Shown here: positions 8,769-14,930 of the stretch, in pieces | Position numbering within the stretch: the first letter of the stretch is position 1 | Layout: each line of letters starts with the position of its first letter | NCBI GenBank assembly: GCA_018239705.1 | Contig: JAFEGS010000003.1 | Coordinates: forward strand, 1 to 14,930 | Source: Verrucomicrobiota bacterium | GTDB taxonomy: Bacteria > Chlamydiota > Chlamydiia > Chlamydiales > FEN-1388 | DNA: 14,930 bases | Reading direction: 5' to 3' | The notes under the pieces: generated by a model | Databases searched by the model: none | Told to the model about the DNA's origin: nothing | The model's input: only the letters and a program-made list of their open reading frames with translations | Program-made: the position numbers and the translations under genes

Positions 8769-9221
8769 ATGCTTCTTGTCGATATGACTTGCAAATCTCA
8801 CAAAGACAATTTTGACCCCTTCCCTTGGTATAAAGGTGGTCTTCGTTTCAAATGCACCGGATGCGGGAAGTGCTGCACCGGCTTTCCCGGCTATGTATGG
8901 GTAACTGAAGAAGAGATGGCCGCTATGGCCTCCCTTCTCAACATCAGCGTAGATCTATTTAAGCGAAGATATACAAGAATACGCGAAGGTCGGTACAGCC
9001 TGACTGAAAAGGTCTCGCAAAATTATGACTGCGTCTTTTTGAAAGACAAAAAATGTCTTGTGTATGAGGCAAGGCCAAAGCAGTGTCGCACATTTCCCTG
9101 GTGGGAAGAAAATCTGGAATCGGAAGAGAGCTGGAAATGCGCTTCACAAGGCTGTGAAGGCATTAGCGAAGAAGCACCCTTAGTACCCTACGATGAAATA
9201 GAACGAAATTTAAAAATTTAA
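8769..9221 (+). CDS. YkgJ-type cysteine-cluster protein (zinc/iron-chelating domain)
   Basis: Small cytoplasmic protein of about 150 residues in the YkgJ/UPF0153 family, thought to bind a metal through conserved cysteines; its precise role is not established. Numbered from ATG 8769, the cluster is C29-x2-C32-x2-C35-C36 in FKCTGCGKCCTGFPG. It is followed by the V-T-x-E-E-M segment, then C88 and C96 in the DCVFL...KCLVYEARP block, C106 in KQCRTFPWW, and C124 and C129. This order of cysteines plus RPxxCRxFPxW is diagnostic. The frame is open further upstream to an ATG at 8643, but that start would overlap glgP by 101 nt. Starts at 8769 (25 nt after the glgP stop) or 8784 are more likely; neither has a clear Shine-Dalgarno. 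It probably shares the glgP transcript. The stop overlaps the convergent binding-protein gene by 4 nt. Confidence 0.85.
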   Translation: MLLVDMTCKSHKDNFDPFPWYKGGLRFKCTGCGKCCTGFPGYVWVTEEEMAAMASLLNISVDLFKRRYTRIREGRYSLTEKVSQNYDCVFLKDKKCLVYEARPKQCRTFPWWEENLESEESWKCASQGCEGISEEAPLVPYDEIERNLKI

Positions 9222-9997
9222 TGTTCCAAAGTAGGATCGAAAAGTCCCCAGTAATCGAGTAATTTCGTATACTCCCCATTTGCTCTTTGCTCCTTCAACC
9301 CTTTATTAAAGAGCTCTATCAGCTCTTCGTTTTCTCCCTTTTTGACAACGAGCTGAAATGAGGTCTCCTTCAGGGGTGGATAGACAATTTTGAGCGCAGT
9401 TGCATAGAGTCCAGAGAGCAGTTGGTTTGCGTAGACTGAATCCAAAATAACTGCATCGATCTGTCCATGTATAAGATCTTCCATCGCATAGGTCATCTGA
9501 TCATAAGGTCTGAATATCACTTCAAAATCATTCCTGGTAGCAAAATCGCCGCCATATCCCCTTTCATACCCCACCACCTTGTCTTTAAGCATTGCCAGTG
9601 AGTTGTACGCATCATTCGATCGTATAACTAAAACAGGGCCATAAGCAAAAAAAGGATCGGAAAACGCATACTGACGCTCTTCTCTGGTCGTTGTTGCCGC
9701 TACACTGACCACACCATCAACTCCTTGATCATCAAGGTGAGGAAACATCCTTCCCCCACTATCTATTCTCGTAATCGAAATTCGGATGTCCTCGCCACTT
9801 GCAATTGCAAAGAACAGGTCATCTATAAACCCCTGCACATTACTAGTTTTACCGTGCAGGTTTATCCCCGGCCACGAAGAGCCGCACAGCACTTTAAAGT
9901 GAGTTTTTGATGGTCCGCCAAAAAAGCAGCTTACAGCAATGCCAAGAGAGAAAAGAAGCACCAGGCTAAGGCGCTTATACCTATTCAAATAAACCAC
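9218..9997 (-). CDS. Orphan solute-binding lipoprotein, SBP family 3 (amino-acid type)
   Basis: Periplasmic binding protein of the polar amino acid (ArtJ/GlnH/HisJ) fold, 259 residues, a usual size. A hydrophobic signal (about 9-23) ends in AVSC, so C24 is a likely lipidated cysteine, although Ala at -3 is not ideal. Family features are GFIDDL at 57-62 (normally GFDxDL), DGVVSVAATTTREERQYAFSDPFF at 94-117 (here split over two blocks: the Thr-Arg ligand-binding stretch and the FSDP motif) and GQIDAVILD at 178-186 with the usual ligand-contacting Asp. Compared with HisJ-type proteins the carboxylate-binding arginine appears shifted by about one residue, so the ligand cannot be guessed. It starts with GTG at 9995-9997, 17 nt inside the end of the upstream gene, preceded by AGAGAAG; this suggests coupling. 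No matching permease or ATPase is in the window. Confidence 0.82.
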   Translation of the reverse strand: MVYLNRYKRLSLVLLFSLGIAVSCFFGGPSKTHFKVLCGSSWPGINLHGKTSNVQGFIDDLFFAIASGEDIRISITRIDSGGRMFPHLDDQGVDGVVSVAATTTREERQYAFSDPFFAYGPVLVIRSNDAYNSLAMLKDKVVGYERGYGGDFATRNDFEVIFRPYDQMTYAMEDLIHGQIDAVILDSVYANQLLSGLYATALKIVYPPLKETSFQLVVKKGENEELIELFNKGLKEQRANGEYTKLLDYWGLFDPTLEH

Positions 9998-11822
9998 GAT
10001 ACTTCTCTACCCCCATCAGATGGTTTTCAATTATTGATATATGACTATCCTCAAGTAACCTTGGATGTACAATTGTGCAGTACCCAAAATCTCGTTGGAA
10101 TGCGACAAGTTCCTGAACAATCGCCTTTTTTAGCTCACTCTGTAATGCAGGATCTTTCAGACGCGGCTGCAGTCGTGCATAGAGACGGTTCTGAGCCTCT
10201 GGAAAATTGTCAATAAAGGCTTTGAGCTGCTGCGTAATGACATCATCTACAATCCCCTCCTTTGCCAACACTTCCACTTCCGAGATCTCATGTCCAGACA
10301 GTCGATCGATCATCGCTTCTCGATATAGCTGTACGAGCGGATGGTCTATAAAGCCTGATTCGTATATCAAATGGCGAAAAACAAATCTATTATTTTTTGC
10401 ACAGCTAATAGCAAACAGCTCAAACTGCTGCACCAATCGAAATTTATGCTCTTCAGGATATGTTGGCATCTGTTCCATAAGGGGAAATGAGCGCAGGAAC
10501 CACGTCAGTGTATCTCTCACAAGAAAGAAATTTTTTAGCAGGAGCGATGTCGGAGGTACTTTTTCCTGTTTCATTGCTGCAAGGAAGTCGACAATAGGCC
10601 GTAAAATCGGCTCATCATTTTGATCCACCTTAGCAGCACTTGAAAGCCATGAAAGGCTGTCTGTCAAAGAGGAGTGGACGCGTTCAATGAGGCAAAAGTT
10701 GCCGTAAGGGTGTAGCCCCAAACAACGTATAGGAGGCACAACGCCCCAAGCAATCTCTTCACAGGCTGCTTGCCATAGCCCAAGCTGTACTTGATTTACC
10801 AGGCTTATCATTACCTGCCTGGATGTATCACCTTCAATGTTGTAGACGACCACTTTTTGGTCGGCAAAAGCTGCACATTCTACCTTATTGCCGAGAAGAA
10901 GCCGCTCTCCCCTCAGGTGAATTATCTTTTCTCCCATCCCCTCAAGAGACTTGAGCCAAGCCAAATGGTCGGGATCCTCTTCTGCAAATAGCCGAAACCC
11001 GCTCGATTTATAGCTTCGAAAGAGCTCCCATTCAAAAGAGGCAAGCTTTTTAGCGAACGCAATAGTCTCGCCGTTTTCGTTCAATATAGCTTCTAGAACT
11101 CCCCATAGGGCAAGATGTAAAAGCCCTACGGTAAGCAATTTTCTCTTTTCGTCAAGGCAGCGATTCCAATCATTAAGCGCTTCCTGCTGCCCAGCATCAA
11201 GATGCTCTCCATGAATAATTGCTGAGAAAGATTGCATTGGAAAGGGCTGAAAAAGAATCCCTTCTACAGCTGCCATAGCATGATCCCTTTGAAACTGGGC
11301 AACTGTTTTCATCTCGGGCTCTTGTAAGATTGGCTTTGAAATGTGGGCCATAAAGAGCTTTTGTAAGGGTGCAACATCAAGAGCCAGATCCCTCCACTTA
11401 CCAGGAAAGAGTGAATGAAGGGTATCTGCAATATGAAAAATATTGGCCCTCTCTTTCCTCTCAGGACCAGTGCTCGATCTAGAGGATCTCAAGAGTGCCT
11501 CGCGGTATTGAGAACCTGTTGCTCTCATTTCAACCAGCGCCTTTTCAAATTCTTTGGCAACATTTCGCAAGGTGCGTCGCACCTTTGCTTCTTCATTGGG
11601 GAAGTTACCGGAGCTGCTACAAGGGAGTTGAATCTTGGGAAACAGATTGGCAACATCTGTAAAAAACTGCAAGACATGCCCCATAAAAGAGGTGCTCTTT
11701 TCAATCCGTATGCCACTATGGTCTGGATCAGGAATGAGCTGAAATTGGCCTGGATCACAGGCATGCTCGCGAATGACCTCTAAACTTGCCCCTAGCTGTA
11801 CAAAATCGCATGATCCAGACAT
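9981..11822 (-). CDS. Hypothetical protein, 613 residues, possible degenerate kinase-like region
   Basis: I do not recognise this gene. It has no signal peptide and no membrane helix, so it is probably cytoplasmic or an effector. AAGGAA at 11828-11833 lies 5 nt before the ATG, supporting this start. The first 290 residues are mixed helix, including LTVGLLHLALWGVLEAIL at 230-247, which is hydrophobic but probably buried rather than membrane-spanning. Residues about 297-450 read like a worn protein-kinase fold: strands at 307-329 with KVVVY where the ATP-binding lysine strand would be, a helix at about 336-360, a strand pair at 364-381 (IRCLGLHPYGNFCLIERV), and LLLKNFFLVRD at 427-437 in place of a catalytic loop, lacking its Asp. 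The kinase reading is a guess from pattern only. The C-terminal 150 residues are helical. It sits 20 nt after the proline-rich gene and overlaps the binding-protein gene by 17 nt. Confidence 0.8.
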   Translation of the reverse strand: MSGSCDFVQLGASLEVIREHACDPGQFQLIPDPDHSGIRIEKSTSFMGHVLQFFTDVANLFPKIQLPCSSSGNFPNEEAKVRRTLRNVAKEFEKALVEMRATGSQYREALLRSSRSSTGPERKERANIFHIADTLHSLFPGKWRDLALDVAPLQKLFMAHISKPILQEPEMKTVAQFQRDHAMAAVEGILFQPFPMQSFSAIIHGEHLDAGQQEALNDWNRCLDEKRKLLTVGLLHLALWGVLEAILNENGETIAFAKKLASFEWELFRSYKSSGFRLFAEEDPDHLAWLKSLEGMGEKIIHLRGERLLLGNKVECAAFADQKVVVYNIEGDTSRQVMISLVNQVQLGLWQAACEEIAWGVVPPIRCLGLHPYGNFCLIERVHSSLTDSLSWLSSAAKVDQNDEPILRPIVDFLAAMKQEKVPPTSLLLKNFFLVRDTLTWFLRSFPLMEQMPTYPEEHKFRLVQQFELFAISCAKNNRFVFRHLIYESGFIDHPLVQLYREAMIDRLSGHEISEVEVLAKEGIVDDVITQQLKAFIDNFPEAQNRLYARLQPRLKDPALQSELKKAIVQELVAFQRDFGYCTIVHPRLLEDSHISIIENHLMGVEKYRGLFE

Positions 11823-11842
11823 TTCAATTCCTTAAAAAGGTG

Positions 11843-13699
11843 TTAAAAACCTCTTTCTGTGAAAAATGAATCACTGTCAGAGCCGCTCGCACCAATGAGC
11901 TCAGAAATAGCAGGAGGAGAGGCTGTCTCTTTACTCCCATCAAAAAAGGCCATACGTACCTGCTCTTCTGCTTTCCTTAACCTTTCTGCCCCAGCAATCT
12001 CACGGCTCGCTGTTGCGCTGGCAGCCGGTATCTCTTCTGCAGTTGGGACGGCCAGAAACTGATCCGGATTTTGTACCGGTTCAGGCAGGCTGTGGGCACT
12101 TCCAACCGCCATATGAGGCATCTTTTGTGAGATTTTGACTATTTGAGGCGCCACTTCTTCCTTCGCGAGTGTTACTGGCTCATCGGCCTCTACTAAAAAT
12201 TCCTCGTGGCCTGTTGCAGCTCGCTGCAAGCTTGCCAGATTTTGCTGCATGAGCTCCTCGGCATTGGCCTGCGGCTGAGATACAGGCTTTGATGGTTCAG
12301 GCGCAGGGCTTAGGCTATTTGGAACCTCTGCCGGCTGGGGTGCAGCTGGTTGCGAATTAGTTGGCTCAGGATTAGTTGACTGAGGACTAGTTGGCTGCGG
12401 ATTAGTAGGCTGCGGCTGCTCAAAAAAATTCTTTGTCTCAACATCTTTATTCTTCATCTCTCCTACGCCCTCTTCCGGGTTCAAGGAGGGCTCAGATGGC
12501 GCTTTTGGCGGCGCTTGCTGAGTAGGGAGCGCAGTCTGAGGCTCAATTGGCACGAGCACTCTTTTTTCTTCTGTTTGCTCAGGTGGTGCTGCCTGCTCAA
12601 CCTCGGGCGTAGCTACAGGAGGAGGAGGAGGAGTTGGGAGCTCTTCTGCCTTCTGCTCTGTAGGGGGCGCTACCTCAGGCTCTTTTTCCATCGGGACTGT
12701 AGGAGCAACTTGACCCTGTTCAGCTTTTGGTTGAGGTGGTTCCTCATTAGGTGCTAGAGGCTGTAAAGGAACAGAGGGAAGTTCCACTTTATTTTCAGGA
12801 ACAGTTTCGGTCTGTTCAGGCAATGCCGGTGGCGGTGTGGCTTCAGGCGGTTTTTCTTCCGGCACAGGTACAAGGGGCACCTCCTCTTTTGGAGGTGGTA
12901 ATACTTGATTTTGAATTGCTGGAGGTGGAGGAGGAGGTGGTGGTGGAGCCTCAATAGGCTTCGTAGTCTCTACTACAGGCTCAGGCTGGGTAAATAGGTT
13001 CACCTGTTCCAGTAAAAGCTCTTTTGGAGCCAATTTTGGCCCCTCAGCGATGGGAGTACTCTCCGAGAGTATCTCTGTATTTTCTCTTAGAAATACATCA
13101 GATGGATCTCCATGAAAAGCTTTCAAGCGAGGCTTGATGAATGACTCCGCAATTGCTACTTCAGGAGGCCGTGCATGGCCTGTCAGCATCATCGAATATT
13201 CAAACAGCTCGTGAGTGGTATAGTATTTTCCCCAGAAGTATGGTACGGTCTTAAAGCTCACATAGGTCACACGGCCTTTGTCGAGAATAATCTCATGGAT
13301 ATAGGAGATGTCATAGGTATCCCCCCACATGTTATCACAGCAGATTTTTATGCAAAGCTGATTGGGAATAAACGTGCCATTCAGAAGGCCTCTCTCTTTT
13401 AAGCCAGAGTCACTATTGATCTTTGTCAAGAAATCTAAAACTACATCAACGAGAAGTGTTCGTGCATCATTCAGAGGCAAGAGCTTAGGGCTCGTAAAAT
13501 ACATCTCGATACGATCCACATGTTCCTTTCCAAGTACTGCCTTAGCCTCACGGAAAACAAAATTGCGATCCTTAAAGAGTTGAGCAGAATACAGATGAAT
13601 AAAATAGTTTACGTATTTTTCATCTTTTTCCGTGATAAACCCGCACAAGAAAAGAGAGGAGAATGACAGTAAACAAAAGATTTGCTTAAAAGATCTCAT
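11843..13699 (-). CDS. Exported proline-rich protein with polyproline tracts and pentapeptide repeats
   Basis: Not a family I can name; 618 residues. A hydrophobic N-terminal segment (about 5-21) looks like a Sec signal. The cysteine at 19 is preceded by Leu-Phe-Leu, a poor lipobox, so lipidation is unlikely. Residues about 25-200 form a compact, aromatic-rich domain containing CIKICC at 116-121. Residues about 220-475 are disordered and made mainly of Pro, Glu, Gln, Ala, Val and Thr. They include nine consecutive prolines at 252-260, five at 357-361, and a run of P-Q/E-P/S-T-N/S units at about 429-448. The C-terminal 140 residues contain helical segments (AEELMQQNLASLQRAATGHE; AERLRKAEEQVRMAFF). 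Such tracts could span the periplasm or bind host SH3, WW or profilin-type domains; nothing in the sequence decides this. GGAG at 13709-13712 lies 9 nt before the ATG. It is second in a likely four-gene operon. Confidence 0.85.
   Translation of the reverse strand: MRSFKQIFCLLSFSSLFLCGFITEKDEKYVNYFIHLYSAQLFKDRNFVFREAKAVLGKEHVDRIEMYFTSPKLLPLNDARTLLVDVVLDFLTKINSDSGLKERGLLNGTFIPNQLCIKICCDNMWGDTYDISYIHEIILDKGRVTYVSFKTVPYFWGKYYTTHELFEYSMMLTGHARPPEVAIAESFIKPRLKAFHGDPSDVFLRENTEILSESTPIAEGPKLAPKELLLEQVNLFTQPEPVVETTKPIEAPPPPPPPPPAIQNQVLPPPKEEVPLVPVPEEKPPEATPPPALPEQTETVPENKVELPSVPLQPLAPNEEPPQPKAEQGQVAPTVPMEKEPEVAPPTEQKAEELPTPPPPPVATPEVEQAAPPEQTEEKRVLVPIEPQTALPTQQAPPKAPSEPSLNPEEGVGEMKNKDVETKNFFEQPQPTNPQPTSPQSTNPEPTNSQPAAPQPAEVPNSLSPAPEPSKPVSQPQANAEELMQQNLASLQRAATGHEEFLVEADEPVTLAKEEVAPQIVKISQKMPHMAVGSAHSLPEPVQNPDQFLAVPTAEEIPAASATASREIAGAERLRKAEEQVRMAFFDGSKETASPPAISELIGASGSDSDSFFTERGF
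12356..12415 (-). repeat. Four tandem 15-bp units coding the P-Q-P-T-N type pentapeptides
   Basis: Four adjacent 15-bp copies with no gap: on the plus strand attagttggctcagg, attagttgactgagg, actagttggctgcgg and attagtaggctgcgg. They differ from each other at one to four positions and keep the reading frame of the proline-rich gene, where each encodes a Pro-Gln/Glu-Pro/Ser-Thr-Asn/Ser unit. The copies look like recent slippage or unequal exchange, so copy number may vary between strains. Confidence 0.9.
12920..12946 (-). repeat. Polyproline tract (nine CCN codons)
   Basis: Nine successive proline codons (CCA and CCT mixed) encode residues 252-260 of the proline-rich protein. The mixed codons mean the DNA is not a pure trinucleotide repeat, which argues for selection on the polyproline itself. 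A run of nine prolines should stall ribosomes without elongation factor P. A shorter five-codon tract of the same gene lies at 12617-12631. Confidence 0.9.
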
Positions 13700-13734
13700 C
13701 GTTAGTAGCTCCGTTCACCTTTTGTTTTTATATC

Positions 13735-14715
13735 TCAGACTAGCCGAGCAGCACCGTTTTTGTCTAGGGACATATACTCTTCATACCATGCTACAAATTT
13801 CGCAATTCCATCAGCCAAAGTGACCTTTGGCCTAAATCCGAGCCACTGGGTAGCTGTTGCAATATCTGCATAGGTTTCAACAATCTCGCCCTTTTGCATT
13901 GGCAGAAATTGCTTGTTAAATTTTTTTCCGGTCTCTTTCTCAATAAGGTCCATCAGTGTATGCACCGATTGGGGTCTATTATTGCCCAAATTAAAAATAG
14001 CATATTCCTGAGGGCAATCAAGCGCGCTATAAATCCCGTCGATGATGTCATCGACGTAGGTAAAATCGCGAAGCGAGGCGCCATTATTATATACTTCTAC
14101 CGGATTTCCTTCAAAAATTGCCCGCGTGAATGCATACACGGCCATATCAGGCCTCCCCCAAGGTCCATAAACTGTGAAAAACCGCATTCCAAGACAAGGC
14201 AGCTGGTAGAGATGATGGTATGTATAGGCCATCAATTCATTGCTCTTTTTCGTTGCAGCATACATATTCACAGGACAGTCAGTGCGGTCATCAACGGCAA
14301 AGGGAACTTTCGTATTACTTCCATATACAGACGAGCTTGAGGCATAGATAAGCCGAACGCCCTTAGCTTTGCGACAACCCTCCAAGACATTTAAGAAGCC
14401 ACCGATATTCGTTTTGACATAGACTTCAGGATGGTCTAGAGAGTAGCGCACACCGGCCTGTGCAGCGAGATGAACCACGTGAGTAAACTGGCCTTGCTGA
14501 ATGCGGTCGCAAAGCGTCTCGTCACAAATATCCAGTCTCTCCACCTGCAGCCCAAACTGCTGTAGCTCTTTTGCTCGATCTTCTTTTAGGGAAACTGCAT
14601 AGTAGTCATTAAAATTGTCGATGCCAACAACATAGTGGCCATGCTCCAGGCACTGCTTTGCAAAGTGAAAGCCAATAAAACCAGCAGCACCCGTGATCAA
14701 AATACGTTTTTTCAT
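13735..14715 (-). CDS. UDP-glucuronate 4-epimerase (extended SDR family)
   Basis: Cytoplasmic NAD-dependent nucleotide-sugar epimerase of 326 residues, a usual length. It has the NAD-binding G9-x-x-G12-x-x-G15 motif in TGAAGFIG, the acidic D33 after the second strand, HLAAQAGVRYSL at 82-93, the ASSSSVYG strand at 125-132, and the catalytic pair Y152 and K156 (YAATK). FNDYYAVSLK at 35-44, RFFTVYGPWGRPDMA at 178-192 and SLRDFTYVDDI at 214-224 are typical of UDP-glucuronate 4-epimerases rather than UDP-galactose epimerases, so the likely reaction is UDP-glucuronate to UDP-galacturonate for surface polysaccharide. The C-terminal GEIVETYADI...LGFRPKV...GI also fits. It is the most upstream gene of the minus-strand cluster, 35 nt before the proline-rich gene. 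No strong ribosome-binding site is visible before the ATG. Confidence 0.93.
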   Translation of the reverse strand: MKKRILITGAAGFIGFHFAKQCLEHGHYVVGIDNFNDYYAVSLKEDRAKELQQFGLQVERLDICDETLCDRIQQGQFTHVVHLAAQAGVRYSLDHPEVYVKTNIGGFLNVLEGCRKAKGVRLIYASSSSVYGSNTKVPFAVDDRTDCPVNMYAATKKSNELMAYTYHHLYQLPCLGMRFFTVYGPWGRPDMAVYAFTRAIFEGNPVEVYNNGASLRDFTYVDDIIDGIYSALDCPQEYAIFNLGNNRPQSVHTLMDLIEKETGKKFNKQFLPMQKGEIVETYADIATATQWLGFRPKVTLADGIAKFVAWYEEYMSLDKNGAARLV

Positions 14716-14779
14716 GTGATAAATTTTGACTCATATTAGAATAGATCTCAAGACACTTTTTTTTGAAAAGGGAATTCCT
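14716..14779. promoter_or_regulatory. Divergent intergenic region between epimerase and rightmost gene
   Basis: A 64-bp AT-rich gap between divergent start codons that should hold promoters for both sides. On the minus strand, TTGAGA with a 17-nt spacer to CAAAAT is a possible but weak sigma-70-like pair. On the plus strand TTGACT is present at about 14730-14735, but no good -10 box lies at the right distance. AAGGGA at 14768-14773 is a clear Shine-Dalgarno for the plus-strand gene, 6 nt before its ATG. Confidence 0.4.
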
Positions 14780-14930
14780 ATGCAGCGCCAATCGTATACA
14801 CAAGATGACTTAAAACAAATTCTTTATAAAATTGTTGTCGAGAAGCCCATTTCACCCAAGGTAGATGCCCCAATAAGCCCGCCTACTGCTGTGATAGCCA
14901 AGGAAGATGACAAGGACAAGCAAATCTCTA
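14780..14930 (+). CDS. Unidentified gene, 5' part only
   Basis: An open frame starts at ATG 14780 with AAGGGA at 14768-14773, an ideally placed Shine-Dalgarno, and runs out of the window after 50 codons without a stop. The visible protein begins MQRQSYTQDDLKQILYKIVV and continues with a Pro- and Lys/Asp-rich, probably disordered stretch (PISPKVDAPISPP, then KEDDKDK). No signal peptide or known domain is visible. It is divergent from the epimerase gene. Short length prevents any functional call; it is included because start and ribosome-binding site are convincing. Confidence 0.65.
   Translation, partial: MQRQSYTQDDLKQILYKIVVEKPISPKVDAPISPPTAVIAKEDDKDKQIS

Noticed and set aside
11080..11133. 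Transmembrane helix at residues 230-247 of the 613-residue protein
   Set aside because: The segment is short, contains His and Trp in amphipathic spacing, and nothing else in the protein suggests membrane insertion; a buried helix is more likely.
12356..12415. CRISPR-like repeat array
   Set aside because: The 15-bp units are contiguous with no spacers, are imperfect, and lie in frame within a coding region.
12515..12957. Plus-strand Arg/Leu- and Val/Glu-rich open frames opposite the proline-rich gene
   Set aside because: They arise from reading proline codons backwards and in other frames; low-complexity shadows without start signals.
13640..13646. Lipobox in the proline-rich protein (cysteine 19)
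   Set aside because: The residue before the cysteine is leucine, where lipoprotein signal sites need Ala, Gly or Ser, so an ordinary signal peptide is more likely.

Overview
The window looks like chromosomal DNA from a member of the Chlamydiae, most likely one of the environmental, amoeba-associated families (Waddlia/Parachlamydia/Simkania type) rather than Chlamydiaceae. The grounds are indirect. A Pit-type phosphate permease lies beside an OppA-OppB-OppC set whose subunits are all much longer than their usual bacterial relatives and whose binding protein has a membrane anchor, a pattern I associate with chlamydial Opp proteins. There is also a chlamydia/plant-like glycogen phosphorylase, several proteins I cannot assign, and a UDP-glucuronate 4-epimerase of a kind I do not expect in Chlamydiaceae. 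GC content is moderate by eye. I see no rRNA, tRNA, insertion sequence, phage gene or CRISPR array.

Layout, left to right. (1) Positions 2-982, plus strand: the C-terminal three quarters of a Pit phosphate permease, cut by the window edge. (2) Positions 6058-960, minus strand: a tight oppA-oppB-oppC operon (6 nt gap, then a 4 nt stop/start overlap) whose last gene overlaps the end of pit tail to tail by 23 nt. No ATPase gene is present. (3) Positions 6134-9221, plus strand: glgP followed by a small cysteine-rich YkgJ-type protein. glgP is divergent from oppA across only 75 bp. (4) Positions 14715-9218, minus strand: four closely spaced genes that could form one operon: UDP-glucuronate 4-epimerase, an exported proline-rich protein, a 613-residue protein of unknown function, and a lipoprotein-like family 3 solute-binding protein. 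Its last gene overlaps the YkgJ gene tail to tail by 4 nt. (5) From 14780, plus strand: the start of an unidentified gene running out of the window.

Functionally, the left half is nutrient handling: phosphate uptake, oligopeptide uptake and glycogen breakdown. The right half looks like envelope or host-interface biology: a nucleotide-sugar epimerase, an exported polyproline protein and an orphan binding protein. The most original material is the enlarged Opp transporter and the proline-rich protein plus 613-residue orphan pair, which may contain a degenerate kinase-like fold. Coding density is very high, with almost no room for terminators between convergent genes.
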